Assembly: GCA_004335635.1 (NCBI GenBank)
Contig: QAXH01004520.1
Span: forward strand, 50,442 to 102,009
Direction of reading: 5' to 3'
Length of the DNA: 51,568 nucleotides
From: Chloromonas sp. AAM2
Lineage: Eukaryota > Chlorophyta > Chlorophyceae > Chlamydomonadales > Chlamydomonadaceae
Part shown: in pieces, positions 1-11,716 of the stretch
Layout: every line of letters begins with the position of its first letter
Position numbering within the stretch: position 1 is the first letter of the stretch
Notes under the pieces: generated by a model
Told to the model about the DNA's origin: nothing
The model's database searches: none
The model's input: only the letters and a program-made list of their open reading frames with translations
Position numbers and translations under genes: made by a program

Positions 1-54
1 ACACACACGCACACACACACGCACACACACACGCACACACACACACAACACACA
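1..54. repeat. (AC)n microsatellite
   Basis: The window opens in an AC/CACG dinucleotide run with a regular G about every ten bases. It lies in what appears to be an intron just before the first recognisable exon, which begins at 84. Confidence 0.9.
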
Positions 55-83
55 TTTCCTAAACATAACCACTCCTGCTTCAG

Positions 84-1049
84 GTCAAGGCGTGTGCCAC
101 TGCCGCTAACCGCGGTGAAGAGTGGATCAAGCCAGGCAGCTCAACCAATGGCGATCAGGCCACACCAGGCAGTACAGTCACAGACGGCGGAGAAGGGCGT
201 CTACAGACAGGCAGATCGGTAAGCGGCTGACAAAGGGTTGACAAGTTGGTGTTCACAGTACATTTGTGTTCTAAGTTTAGCGAGCGGGCTGGGAATGTAG
301 GCCATGACCCGGCAGCCTGGGCTTCTCTCACCAACAGTCCTTCCGAACACCTCCAAACACAGTTGCAAAAAGGGCCTCGCCTGGATACTGACGAAACGAT
401 GTACAGCCAGCCTCTTCCCCTGGCTTGCCCTTCGCAACGGATGTTGATCAGCAATTAGCCTGCCTGCGCCTTGAATCCTCTTCTGTCCCCGGGCTATTAC
501 CCTGGTTGTTGCCCTGCCCTCCTCCCCCTCAACAGCCCCCAATCCACACCGTGACAGGACGACCCCAGCTACCACCTCACACGTCTCTGTGCTACATGCT
601 CTGCTACTCACTGCAAGCATCTCTAGTCTGCCTCCGGAGGGGACAGACCGGCCGGCTCTGCTGCCCTGCCATGTACCACATAACATTTGGCACTGTGCTG
701 TGCAGCTGCTCCATCTTCACTGCAGGTTTCCCTGCCATTCACCACTTGGCAGGGCTTGTAACCCGTACTGCAGTTTCTTAACCTAACCCTAAGCCTAACC
801 TACTCCACCCTGAGGTTGTTCCCCTTTTCATTGCAGGTTGTTGACCATGACGACATCAGGCAGTTGCAGGCTCAGCTCAATGACCCCCCCACTAGACACA
901 GGTCAGAGGGGGTAAAATCAGCGCTGGCTGGGCTAAGCACGTGGCAAGCGGTGGGGCTGTGGGGCCTGCTGCTGCTGCTGCTCCTGCTGGCGGTGCCCAG
1001 GCTGATGACGATGAGACGGAGAAAGCGATCGGGCATGCGCAGCGAGTAG
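84..1049 (+). CDS. 3' part of a gene for a C-terminally membrane-anchored protein (unrecognised)
   Basis: I do not recognise this gene, and its 5' part lies outside the window. Two phase-0 exons are supported. Exon 84-218 follows a CAG acceptor, gives 45 codons and ends at a GTAAGC donor. The last exon, 837-1049, follows TTGCAG and ends in TAG. The last exon encodes a hydrophilic stretch starting VVDHDDIRQLQAQL, then one strongly hydrophobic segment (WQAVGLWGLLLLLLLLAVP), then a very basic tail (MRRRKRSGMRSE). This layout suggests a single-pass membrane protein with a short cytoplasmic basic tail, or a tail-anchored protein. Which membrane it uses cannot be told. Further small exons within 219-836 are possible. 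Confidence 0.6.
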
Positions 1050-2936
1050 CTTATCATATCAGTAGAGGAGTTTGTGGTTGCTCTTTAGTATGTGCAGTGG
1101 TGCGTCTGAAGTTATGGACTCGTCATGGCTTGCAGCGACGTATAGCTTATGGAGCAGGGATTGCAGCACCCTTTGTCTGCGGCCTGCCCACATGCACTGG
1201 GCGCAAACGCCAGCAAGCCATGCAAAGGCCTGAGCAAAGGCTCTTAGCTTGCTGGTTGCATAACAGTAGAGAGGAGTTTGTGGTTGCTCTTAGTACGCAC
1301 ACTGTTCGTTCCAGTTGAAAGTTAGTGCGCGAGCAATGTGATGTTGCCTTGTGTGCTGTGAAGTACACAAACCTTTCATGTAGACGATTGACGTGTAGCA
1401 GTGTGTACCTTGGTTCGTGCCAGGCCTGAGTTTATGCCTGGTGTGACCACGCCTTGGCGAACATACGCCAGCGGCTAAGAAATGCAGGAAGATATGCTTC
1501 TGCAGAACCGACAGTCCCAACTCTGATCAGTTTTTCCGTGTGGAAACAGAGCTGTGCCGAACCAAGCGGAATGGTGACAGAGAAAAGCCGTGGACTAGGC
1601 TGGTGTCCGCTTACCGACTAGCCTGGTCATAACAGTGGCGTCATGGAAGAGTCACACAAGTGCATGTTAGTGAGGTACTGTTGCAATTGTTTAAAAGGCC
1701 GTCAGTCTGAGCAGGACTGCTCAGCGGGGTACGTTGGGAAAGGAAAACTACTGGTTATGTCACACATAGTGTGACTTTTCGCCATCAGATGGCTAGGGAA
1801 GCATGTCCTTCTACACCTGTTGCGGCCATTGCAGCAAGGAGGCCTGGATATGCAACTCTTTCACTTCAAGCTGGCTAGCATTGCGTGTAGCTGGCTGAAG
1901 GCTCCAGCAGAGGTGGTGGTCAGCGCATCCACGAGTACACGCCAACGGCTGTAATCATGTGTACTGCTGACCCAGCTAAGAATGGAAGCAAACGGTCATG
2001 TCCTGCCCCGCTTCCTCACAGAAGAGCTGCAGATGATGCATTGACTAAGTCAGTCAGCTTGCTAGCTGGAGCATGCGTTTTATAGTCGGTTGATGGCGGT
2101 TTTGATTTGAATTTGGATGATCTTTTTCCCGCTCAAACAACAACGTTCTTCGGATCCTCAGCATCTGAGCGACCCAGCAGCAGCATATCGCTGTCTGGGC
2201 AGATTACTGAGCGGTTACGCACAAGCCGCTTGTCGTGAAGCATCCTCACAAGGGTCAACCTGGCCAGTGTCGTCAGACCTTGGTAGGGTTTGCCACCTGC
2301 TGAGGCTCCCAACCCATTATCACGTATGCAGATGGGATCTTCTGTAAATTCCTGACAATAGTGACAAGGTCTGGAGTCATGTCTGCGAGCCTTGGCACCA
2401 AAGCATGTTCAGCACTGGTCTTTGCCCCAATATCCTGCTCCACGCAACCTTGGCCCCGCTGCAATACCCTACGCCAGACAACTACACTTTATCCAGTTAC
2501 TGTGTATTGGGGACCTGCCGCGGTCCTCGCGTTCATGACATGAGGCGGCATACATTGCCTGGGAATGAGCTGAGATCAAGGCGAAGCCGTTGCACATAGC
2601 AACGGCTTATGGTGCAACACTCTGCCAAGCTGAGCTGCAAAACGGTGCGCACTGCAAGTCGGCACAGCCTGGCGCCGGCATGCTTGTAAGCCATGTCAAG
2701 AATTCACATGACTCTCGTGCAGCACCTGCCTACAACTCGATAAATAGCAAGCCAAGCTAACTCGTGCATAAAACGCCCCCGCAGTCTAACACAACCTCAT
2801 CATGGTCAATTCCACCATTTGGTCAATCCCACCATGGTCGATCCCACCAGTTTACACTTGCTGCACAGTCTGCAAGCAAACCGTACAAAGATTGCAAGAC
2901 AACATCATCTACCAGATCAAGACTCATAGGAAAGTG
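1050..2936. other. Intergenic / 3' UTR region between convergent genes
   Basis: This stretch lies between the stop of the membrane-anchored protein (+) and the stop of uL4 (-), so it must hold both 3' UTRs. I see no credible coding exon in it. A short degenerate direct repeat (core GTTTGTGGTTGCTCT) occurs at about 1060-1095 and 1264-1295. A TGTAA motif on the minus strand at 2852-2856 is a candidate poly(A) signal for uL4. Confidence 0.6.
2852..2856 (-). promoter_or_regulatory. Candidate TGTAA polyadenylation signal of uL4
   Basis: TGTAA on the minus strand lies 81 nt past the uL4 stop codon. TGTAA is the usual poly(A) signal in chlorophycean green algae (established knowledge). Assignment to this gene is by distance only. 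Confidence 0.4.
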
Positions 2937-5019
2937 TCACTGTTCTCCAGCCTGTAGCTTGTCCACAGCCAAATTATAATCTGCCTGTTGTCTCTTGAGC
3001 CACGCCATGCGCCTGAGTGCCAGTGGACTGGTTGTGGGCGCGGCCTGCAGGCGTGCTGCCATGGCCAGGGCTGCGGGGCGGGTCAGCACCACGGCATTGT
3101 ACTTGAGCAGATGATACACCGTGACCTGCAACGTCACACACACACACGCGCACGTCAGAAAAACAGCATGATCCAAAGCATGAGCAGTAACTCAGCATGC
3201 ACAAAGCTGGTCCATTCCTGTTTTTACAGATTGGCTCGGTTTGCAGTGCAAGGAACCTCAGAGCAAGCGACACAACACGTGGGTGAAAAGGGAGGACGTC
3301 TGACGTGCATCGACACGAAACAAGGCAACACGTGAGCACTTGTCAAGTGCATGCAGGCCCAAGCGGCAGTGTCTATTGAACGACACCTGCAATGACAGCT
3401 TGTTGTGTGGACTTGTTCAATGTAGCTGTTTTGCAAGTCCATCCAGAGACAGCTGTTTTGCAAGTTCATCCCATGCCTCCGCTGCCCTTGCCTTTTGAGG
3501 AAAAACACAACAACACATATTCAGATTACCGAGAGGGAGAGAGGAAGGTATTTCACCAGCGAACCCGACGGGCACTGGGCACGAACATACCTTTTGCCAC
3601 GGCATGATGGACACCCATGGCAGGTTCCCCGCCCCTCTCCTCAGCGCCTCCCCCCCGTCAGTGGCGTCCTCGCCTGAGTCGATGAGCAGCGCAGTCACAT
3701 GGGGCACGTGGGACAGAAGCGCTCTCAGCTGCTGCAGTGTCTTTTTTGTCTTGACCTTCTGCAGGGTAGGCAAACATGAGGTACAAAAGCAATGCGTTGC
3801 TGGCAGCAGTAGGCTTCGGTACATATCCTAACTGTTGTGATGGAATGATGCACGTTACACAGTCCCAACCCAAAAACTCCCACCCTTCTGAATGTCTATG
3901 ATCATTTGCAATCATCGTGGGCTTACCTATTCCCGAACTGGCATACCATCACATGTTGCAAATCTATGCATGGGAACCACCCATCACTACTCCATGGGGC
4001 ACGTGGGTAGACAGACATGCACGTCAGCGAGGGCACATGGGGCACGTGGGTAGATAGACAGGCACGTCAGCGAGGGCACATGGGGCACGTGGGTAGATAG
4101 ACAGGCACGTCAGCGAGGGCACCTGGGGCACGTGGGTAGATAGACAGGCACGCCAGCGAGGGCACATGGGGCACGTGGGTAGATAGACAGGCACGTCAGT
4201 GAGGGCACATGGGGCACTGGAGATGCCGCTTGGTATGACACTGGCGACCCACCATGTGCCTTGCCACTACAAGTGCGAATCTACAACTAGCCACACAAGT
4301 GTGGCTGCGTTGTGAATCAAAAAGTATCCACTCATTTCGCCGCTGAACAAGCTTCACTTACAATGCGTCCTTCCACCTCGACTGGCGTGGGAATCAGGGA
4401 GTCTACCACTACAAGCCTGCCTTCATTCGCCTTGGCAGATAGCGCACACTTGTACCCCAGCAGCTGTAGGCCCAGGGGAAGATTGTGAGCATGTGAGCGA
4501 GGTCTGGGCCCATGCGCCTTGCCACCTCCAACCCAAATGGGGGAGCGAATGGAGCCCTGGCGCGCCCTGCCTGTACCCTTCTGTTGCCAAGGTTTGCGCC
4601 CACCACCGCTAACCTCACCCCTGCGCTTGGTCTTGTGGGTGCCTTGCTGCCACATGGCGCGCAACCAACGTACGACACGGTGTAACACGTCGACGCGGAC
4701 GGGCACGTTGAAAACATCGCCTGGCAGAGTGCACACGCCCTCTGGTTGAGCTTGCATGTTGTAAACCACCGCCTCTCTGTCCTTCCAGTAGTCAACGGAA
4801 AAGGGATACTGTATAGTGAGTGGCCCGGAAGGAGCGGTTGGTGCATGGTGGGAGATGGTGGGCAGCACGCGTGGTGGTTTGTTGTCGGTTGGGGCTTGCA
4901 CTGCCAGTGCATGCGCCTGCCGCAGCTGTGAAGTGTAGTTGCTGTTCTGCTGTTGCAACATGGAGCTGGTAGTCAGCGTGCGAATGATGGTGTGAGGTGA
5001 TGTTGGGTGGAGGTTGATG

Positions 5020-5065
<46 letters not shown>

Positions 5066-5261
5066 CAGGCTGCTGCATCAGCGCTTGTAAGCTGCAACGG
5101 GAGTGATATGATGAGCTTTCGTAGGCTGACATTGCTAGCGGGCGTCCTGAGTGCATGAACCGGTGCATGCTGGGCAGATCAAGGCTGCTGAGCTTGCTCG
5201 CCGCAATGGCCAGCTCGCTGGCAATCGTGAGCAAACCACGGTACATGGCGGGCTGCAGCAT
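2937..5261 (-). CDS. Mitochondrial large-subunit ribosomal protein uL4 (L4)
   Basis: uL4 is a core protein of the mitochondrial large ribosomal subunit; its loop lines the peptide exit tunnel. Model: complement(join(2937..3125, 3591..3758, 4362..5261)), all phase 0, 418 aa. The L4 signature is clear in exon 1: HKTKRRGEVSGGGRKPWQ, then KGTGRARQGSIRSP, GGGKAHGPRPRSHAHNLP. The preceding block VFNVPVRVDVLHRVVRW with QQGTH matches plant mitochondrial L4 better than bacterial or plastid L4. The last exon carries VYHLLKYNAVVLT, the conserved C-terminal L4 strand. The first in-frame ATG (5261) is taken as the start; the ORF is open further upstream, so a longer 5' end is possible. Residues 1-160 are a variable leader with a run of 13 Gln (5025-5063), presumably including the mitochondrial presequence. 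The C-terminus extends past the usual end with a basic tail. Confidence 0.9.
3993..4220. repeat. 43-bp tandem repeat in uL4 intron 1
   Basis: A 43-bp unit starting at CATGGGGCACGTGGGTAGA is repeated with starts at 3993, 4036, 4079, 4122 and 4165, plus a partial copy from 4208. Copies differ by only one to three bases. Each holds a CACGTG palindrome. The array lies wholly in the intron between uL4 exons 1 and 2. Confidence 0.95.
5025..5063 (-). repeat. CAG trinucleotide run encoding 13 glutamines in uL4
   Basis: A perfect (CTG)13 run on the plus strand, read as CAG in the uL4 leader. It lies well before the conserved L4 domain, so length changes are probably tolerated. Confidence 0.95.
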
Positions 5262-5748
5262 GACGCGATCAAACGCGATGCGTGGGTGAGGCGGCACAAG
5301 TCTGAGGTGAAGAATCGGGAACGTTTCTGCGGTTACGCATGAGACAAATGATCAGAATTTGTGCTCAAGCGACTGTGGCGCAAGAGCAACTGATTCTGGG
5401 CTCAGTGTTGAATTGCGTTGGAAAGGGGTGAAAACAAGATACAATTGTTGACACTTAAAGTTGCAGCATTGTTTGCCATGTGTGTCCATGCACTTGCCCA
5501 ACCTGTAAGCTCATGCACGCCGCTTGGCAGTTTCAAATTGGGCTGGAGCCCTGCCAGCTGCCCATACCTACCTGCCGAACAAGAGTGACTGACGAATGAT
5601 TTTCGCTGAACCTGACGACCATTGAGCAGTTTGCGACCAGCCTGAGCACGCGCTGCGGCACGACGCTATACGCCCAGGCGGCACACATGCCGCAAGCCAG
5701 GGAACACCCTGCTAGCTAAGGCGTCAAAAGTATCTAGCGCGGAGCAGC
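5262..5748. promoter_or_regulatory. Divergent promoter region, uL4 (-) and CDP-DAG synthase (+)
   Basis: 487 bp separate the two start codons, so this stretch holds both 5' UTRs and probably both promoters. I see no clear TATA box. Some of it may be uL4 coding sequence or a 5' exon, because the uL4 frame stays open above its first ATG. Confidence 0.5.
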
Positions 5749-8700
5749 ATGATGAATCGAAGCATGCAAAATTGCTACGGACGAGCCTGCGCACCTTCAC
5801 GCTATATTCTGTCAGCAGGGGGGATAGCCCGCTTGCCTCGGCCTGCCGGCCTCAGAACCGGTATTGCCAGGGTTGCGACACCTCACGTTAGCCAGCATTT
5901 TCAGCCGTCGGACATTGACACGTTGCTGGATGAGAACGCGCAGCAGGCGATTATTCAAGAGACCCTAGCAGTGGGTTCGGCCTTGTCAGCAGTACCCAAA
6001 CAGGGAAAAGCCCTCCCGGATCCGGACGCAGAGGCAGCAGCAGGCCAGCAACAGCAACCATTATTGCAAGTGGATGGGAGAGGAGGGCCTCAATCTCCAG
6101 TAGAACCGGCAGACAAGGACAAGGCAGGCAAAGCCCGGCAGTTTGCCAACAGGGTCGGGTTCGGCATTGTGTTAGGCCTTGTGGGCGGGGCAATAGTCGC
6201 CGTAGGGCAGATCCCATTTCTCATTGTGGTTATTCTGGCCACCTACCAGGCCACGCACGAATTCTACGGCTTTATCACCTCCAATGGCATTGCCAAGGGT
6301 ATGGCGCCCCCGCCCCCGCTGGTCAGCACGCTCACAACAGTGCTATGCACCAGCATTGCGCTCTTGGCGTATTTCTACAAGGGCCGGAGCGGAACGGTTT
6401 TGGCAGTGGCGGCCTTTATTCTGCTTGTGCTGCAAGTCGTGGCATGCAAAAAACCCAAGTTTGCCCAGCTTGCTTCCTCTTTATTTGGCCTATTCTACTG
6501 CGGTGAGTGCAGTACGGTGACGGGGCAGGGTGAGGCAGCAGCTGGCATGCTGGCAACAGCCCTAGCACCTCACAGCAGCCATATCACGCTTTTGCATGCC
6601 TAGCACATCACTGAGCCCACGTTGCACTCTTCACCTGCCTCAGGTTGGCTGCCTAGCTTCTGGGTCAAGCTCAGAATGCTTTCCATGGCGGCACCAGTCA
6701 TCGCCACTTCGATCATCCCTTTTAAGGTGCGGTCAGGCCACTGCCGCAGCCCAGCCCGGCCCATGCCCCGCTCAGCAGCTACTGCATGGCTGTTTTGGCA
6801 CGCGCATGTGCTCAGCTCTTCTCCCTGCTTGCCTACAGGGATGGCTAGCCACCTTCACAGCTTGGACTGTTGGCCTGGTTGCCACGCTTACAACAGTGGC
6901 TTGTGTCATAGCAGCTGACACGGGGGCGTATTTCGTCGGTGAGCAACCCACAGTATGCACACTTCGCAACGCACGCACAGCGTGCAAGCGTTGTATCCAC
7001 ACCCACGGCAGTTGTTGGTGTGACGCTGAACGACTCCATACATGCATCTGCACCTGGTGTACTCGCCTGACCATGAATCATGGAGCAAACATCTTTATGA
7101 CCTGCGAACAGATTCAAATGATATAAGCGCTCCATGGCTGTTCGGTTAGCACGCCCCATGTCACACTGATGGTCGTCCCGTTCTTCTTCCTTGCCAGGGA
7201 AAAACCTTGGGCGCACCAAGCTGACCGACATCAGTCCCAAGAAGACAGTGGAGGGGGCATTGGGCGGCCTAGCAAGCAGTGTGGCAGTGGCACTCGGGGT
7301 TTGGAAGGTCGCCAAGTGGCCCTCAACGCCTCTAGCTGCAGCAGGTCTTGGGGTGAGTATGTGTGGCAATCCACATTTCGGACGCTTTTCCACGCTGCAG
7401 CATGGATCAAATAGATCTCAACAGCTCAGATCAAAGCGAGAATGCTGTCGATGGTCACGCACAGGCTCCTAAGACTGTTGCTGCTGACAGCCACCATCGT
7501 CGTTTTGATGCTCTCGCCAGACATGTGCCGCAGATAACTTGAAGCCATGCATCCTCCGCACATGCTTCAGCAACCTGGTATTATTTGTGACATGTGGTCT
7601 GACTTGCTTCATCTTGTGTGGTTCGCAGGTGCTGGTGTTCTTCTGCAGCCTGTTTGGTGACCTGATTGAATCCATCATGAAGCGGGATGCAGGCATGAAG
7701 GTGAGGCACACTGTGGTGGGGTATGGAGGGCATGTCACAGAGCATACAGCACGAAGCAACTTCTGAACACAGCAGTACAGACATGGGGGATGCAGCATGA
7801 GGGTATGCAGCATATCAGGCAAGCTGCATGCGGAGCATGGCATGATGCTGGCGATTCAGCTCATGGGGTGCCATGGGGCTGGACGGGTGGGGAATGCCAG
7901 AGGGCCGCTTAGGCAAGCGTGGTGATGGGCACATGGCACTGATGGGCAGTGCCTGCCAGGATTGGTGTAGGCAAGGGTGGTGGTAAGGCAGCATACACGA
8001 CACCAGAACACAGCGCATCTCTAGAATGTAACAGCATTAGTCACATGCCGAACGAGCATGAATTCATTCACCATGCCCAGCCTCTGCATGCATCCTACCT
8101 GTGCACCTCCATGTATGTAGCCTTGCACAGTGGCCAACGCTTCCGGACTGCCAATGATTATAGCATGAACTGCCCTTGACACAACCGTATGAGAGGCAAA
8201 AGTTTGAGAATATATGAGGCTAAAGGATGCAATCCCATAGATCGTGCTGCATGCTACATGGGTGTTGATAGGGACGTGAGTGCTGGCATGAAGTCATCAC
8301 ACACACATGCACTGGATACCACACTCCATTGCTCCGTCACCATAAGGCTTGCCTATGATTACAGTAAAGAATAGCACTGGACCTGAGGGGATGACAGGCA
8401 AAAGTTTGAGAATATATGAGGCACGATTCCACCCATGGCATTTTTTACAGATGTTTCTGGCTGGGTCCGCACAACGTGCAATGCACATGCACAGTCGCCT
8501 GTTAATACAGTGTAGCCTGCCAATGTCCACACCCGGGAATGTTTTCCATGCATGCACGCTTGGTGGTGGCAGTTGTCCGGCCACTGCACCAGCAGTAAAC
8601 GAGCCTATTCCAAAGTTTGTTGCACGCTTGTGTGACCTCAGGACTCTGGAGACCTAATCCCAGGCCATGGTGGCCTGCTGGACCGCATCGACAGCTATAT

Positions 8701-8764
8701 GTTCACTGGAGCTGTCACCTACTTCTACATTGTCTTCATCCTACCCAATTTTGGGCTGGCGTAA
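5749..8764 (+). CDS. Phosphatidate cytidylyltransferase (CDP-diacylglycerol synthase), probably plastidial
   Basis: The enzyme makes CDP-diacylglycerol from phosphatidate and CTP, the precursor of phosphatidylglycerol. Model: join(5749..6502, 6644..6726, 6839..6938, 7198..7352, 7629..7700, 8642..8764), 428 aa, all phases closing. The family signature is complete across exons 5 and 6: [10 protein letters not shown] joined to [17 protein letters not shown]. Exon 4 carries [20 protein letters not shown], the second conserved block. Several hydrophobic segments (about residues 140-165, 195-240, 280-310 and the C-terminal end) fit a multi-pass membrane enzyme. The first ~130 residues are hydrophilic with an Arg/Ser/Ala-rich start, compatible with a plastid transit peptide as in plant CDS4/CDS5. 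There are two ATGs in tandem at 5749; the first is used. The last intron (7701-8641) is the longest and splits the catalytic signature. Confidence 0.95.
8194..8422. repeat. 27-bp direct repeat pair in the last CDP-DAG synthase intron
   Basis: An exact 27-bp sequence (beginning AGGCAAAAGTTTGAG) occurs at 8194-8220 and again at 8396-8422, 202 bp apart. Nothing coding lies between. It may bound a small inserted element or be a local duplication. Confidence 0.9.
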
Positions 8765-11701
8765 CCGCTGCTCGGTCAGACATAACCGCTCAACCATCGC
8801 ATGGGCTGCTGCCAGCCCTCAAATGACCTGGCTGGTTGAGCCACACTGCAGAAATCGCCGCATGGCTCGAGTATCGTTCTTCAACCACATCACGACTTGC
8901 CAGGGTGAGGTCAGCGCTATTGCTGGCTGTTGTGGAGCCACACACACCGTGTTTCATGAAGATGCACGTACAAGGCGTGGCTTCGAGCTGCAAGATGCCA
9001 TATGATACCCAACCAGGCCATTCACGCTAAGCGCTCAACTCTTGACGTACGGATATGTAGCGGCACTGCCTGCATGGTCGGGTGTGCAATTCCGCACGGC
9101 ATGGTGTGTGATGCTTTGGGGCTTCGGATTAAGCAAGCTGCATGTGGTTGGGACGGTTGATGAGATGACAGGTACAACAAACACAGGACACAGCACCAGA
9201 ATTGGCCATGAGCGATTTGGTGTACAATCACGTGGCAAACGGGCTGTGACATGTGTCGCTATTTGCAATTGAGCATGAATCCCTTTTGCGTTGAAGCATG
9301 CGCAGTGTGTTTGGCAGTCGTTTTCGAACTTGAAACAGACCAGGCGAGGTATTTGCTATGATGCAAGCACGCTCTGTCGTGCATGCAGCATTTACATTGA
9401 CAGGCGCCAACCAGCCTTGTTTGCCAAAGACACATACTGCCTTGGCAGCAAGCTTGGACAGACCTGGTTTTGGACCAGCTCTGTGTGTGATGGGCTTGGC
9501 ATCACGCAAGATGGTTGAGCACAGTTATGTCTGTGAGCTTCCCAGCAGGCATGAGTCCAGTGCACAAGGCCCCACTGGCTGCTAGCTGTCCCTGCCACTG
9601 GCTAGGTATGCGTTCAATGGCTAACCCGCCAGTTTTGTTGTCGTTATCAATGGCGTGCGTTCCGCACCTGTTTCATTATGAACCTGCGTTCAAAACGCAG
9701 TTTGTCGGGCAAGAGACAAGCGTGCTTCTTTTGGACCGGCCAGGGATTCGTTGATTGTTGCTCCTTTCAGAGCTGGACACTTGACTTGTGAATGTCCATG
9801 TAGCGTAGGCTTTGGTAACTGTGAAGCGCCGGAGTGAACAAACAAACGAAGTTTGCCAGTTCTGGGACAAGTTTTTGAAACGCCACTGGAACAGGTGTTG
9901 TAAGTGCCCGTTGTGGGGAGCAAGTGTCGACCTGGGGTCACAACTTGCTGTGTGTGGTTCTCACAGGGACTGTGGGCATACTGTGTGTGTCCGGAAAACA
10001 CGGGTGTACTCGTATGTGCATCAATCGCACCTGGGATGGGTATCAAGTGTCGTGGTACACGGTACCACTGAGTCAATTCTGGGACAGCGAACTACAGCGA
10101 GACAGGACCTGCAGGGTTAAAACACAAGCCTGTGTGCGAACTAGTCTGACATGCCACCTCAAAAGTCGGTGATGTAAGTCGCCACCAAGTGTGCCAGTTG
10201 CTTCACTCTCTTGAGCAAACTTGTGTGTAGCAATAACAAGTGTGACACATTGGTGCCTACACCTGTGTCAAGTCACAGGTGAATTGACATGTAACTGTGA
10301 GTTTCATCAAGGAATGGGAAAAAAAAGGTTGCCATTTCTGGGACAATTCCTGAATTCGGCACTGGCACCAGTGTGTCCATGTTGTGTGTATTGTGTGATG
10401 GTTCCAGTGTTGTCGTGAATGATTGGGCTGGGCCAGTGTCATCTGTCCACCATGGTGTGTCGCTGGTGTTTGTGTATTGGTAGAAGGTGTGGTGTACTGT
10501 CATGATACTGGGATACAAGCTTGTGATGCCATGTCTGGGACAGACAATGAGAAAAAACTTGCAGTTGACACTTGTTACACCAACTTACAACTTTTTTTCC
10601 CACCTGTCCTTGGCTACATATCGTCGCCAGCGCCCTCTGTTCGCCCTCTTCGCCATGAAGGCCGTTGTTCACTCGAATTGCTTGGGCATTGCGTGGACAT
10701 GCTTCCTGGCGTGCACTCCCCTCCTTGTAACTGTGGAGTGCCACTTGACGTTAGTGTGGCATTTGCCAGGTTCACTTGAGTCAAGCAACGAGCCAGCACG
10801 TGTTCAGGAGCAGCCCTGCTGAAATGCCTGTTGCCTGACAGACAGCCAACCCAGATTTGTGTCGGGAAGCATTCATTTTCTAGCTGGCGGGGCGCTTGGG
10901 AGGGTCATAGCCACAAGGAACCCACCAGGCCTTGCCAACACGGCTAGATTCCCTTTACAAGGCTGTAGCAATGCATTCGATGTTTGCAGCAAAAGTCAGT
11001 TATTTTGCGGTAAAAAATGAGTCGTTGGCGTGGATGTGCTTCCAGGTGTGCACTCCCTTCTTGTAAAGCAGATTCACAGCAGGACAATGCTGCCTGAGAG
11101 CAGCATGACTGCTGCAGCATCAGCCGGTTGTGTGCTCCACACTTGCATTGGTGGGCTGCGTTTCTGTGCTGTAGCATGGTCAGTTTGCTCTCGAGGTGGT
11201 CAAGGCTAAAACAGCCTAAACTAGTGCAAAACTCCAACAAAGTTACTGGAATATTCAGAATGGGTGTCAGCATGTAGTTGACAGTGACACCGCCATGCCC
11301 AAACAGTAAATGGGGCTCAGCCGCTCCCTGTGTTCCCATCACATTGGCGCATCATGGCACTACCGTTGCAACATGCAATGATTTGTTATGACCTGGCTTG
11401 AAGCCATATCTATACCCGTGCAAACCAGGTGGGATGCAAGGGTGGCACTGCGGTGTTTTAGGTCAGTGCTGCTCTGCTTGAACGTTGAGGCCAGCAACGT
11501 CAGGGCAACTTCCACAAAGTTCGTTTTGATTACATTCACGTTAAACTCTGCCTTTGGATGCCTCTCACCCAATGGTGATTGCCCGTGCGATTGGGATGCG
11601 AATGGTGGGGCAGCGCTGTCAAACAAGCCCAATCCTGCGCGCATCGTGAGCCGAAAGGCCCTTTTCACGACCAATCAAGCGCGATGTCGAAGACTGCGTA
11701 T
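8765..11701. other. Intergenic region with degenerate repeats
   Basis: No credible exon is seen between the CDP-DAG synthase stop and the AP-2 alpha start. The middle (about 9840-10400) contains variants of AGTTTGCCAGTTCTGGGACA and a segment around 10155-10185 (AAGTCGGTGATGTAAGTCGC). Both recur in inverted orientation in the 29.8-32.0 kb region beside a hAT transposase fragment. A second local duplication (core GTGCACTCCC) occurs at about 10688-10732 and 11024-11068. The AP-2 alpha promoter is presumably in the last few hundred bases. Confidence 0.6.
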
Positions 11702-11716
11702 ATGCGCGGTTTGCAG
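11702..11716 (+). other. AP2A: 15-nt first coding exon (micro-exon) of AP-2 alpha
   Basis: ATGCGCGGTTTGCAG encodes MRGLQ and is followed directly by GTAGCT. The intron 11717-11807 ends TTGCAG, and the next exon continues NFIQDIR. Other alpha-adaptins start M(R)GL..FI.D(V/I)R, so this five-codon exon is the best start. It is too short for automated gene finders. Confidence 0.8.

Noticed and set aside
3417..3503. A possible extra uL4 exon (ARAAEAWDELAKQLSLDGLAKQ) after the exon ending at 3591
   Set aside because: It ends in a stop at once. Joining 3591 directly to 3125 restores the conserved L4 C-terminal strand in phase.
5145..5297. Alternative uL4 start at a GTG codon (5297)
   Set aside because: A GTG start is unlikely for a nuclear gene. 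The first in-frame ATG at 5261 is used; an unseen upstream exon remains possible.
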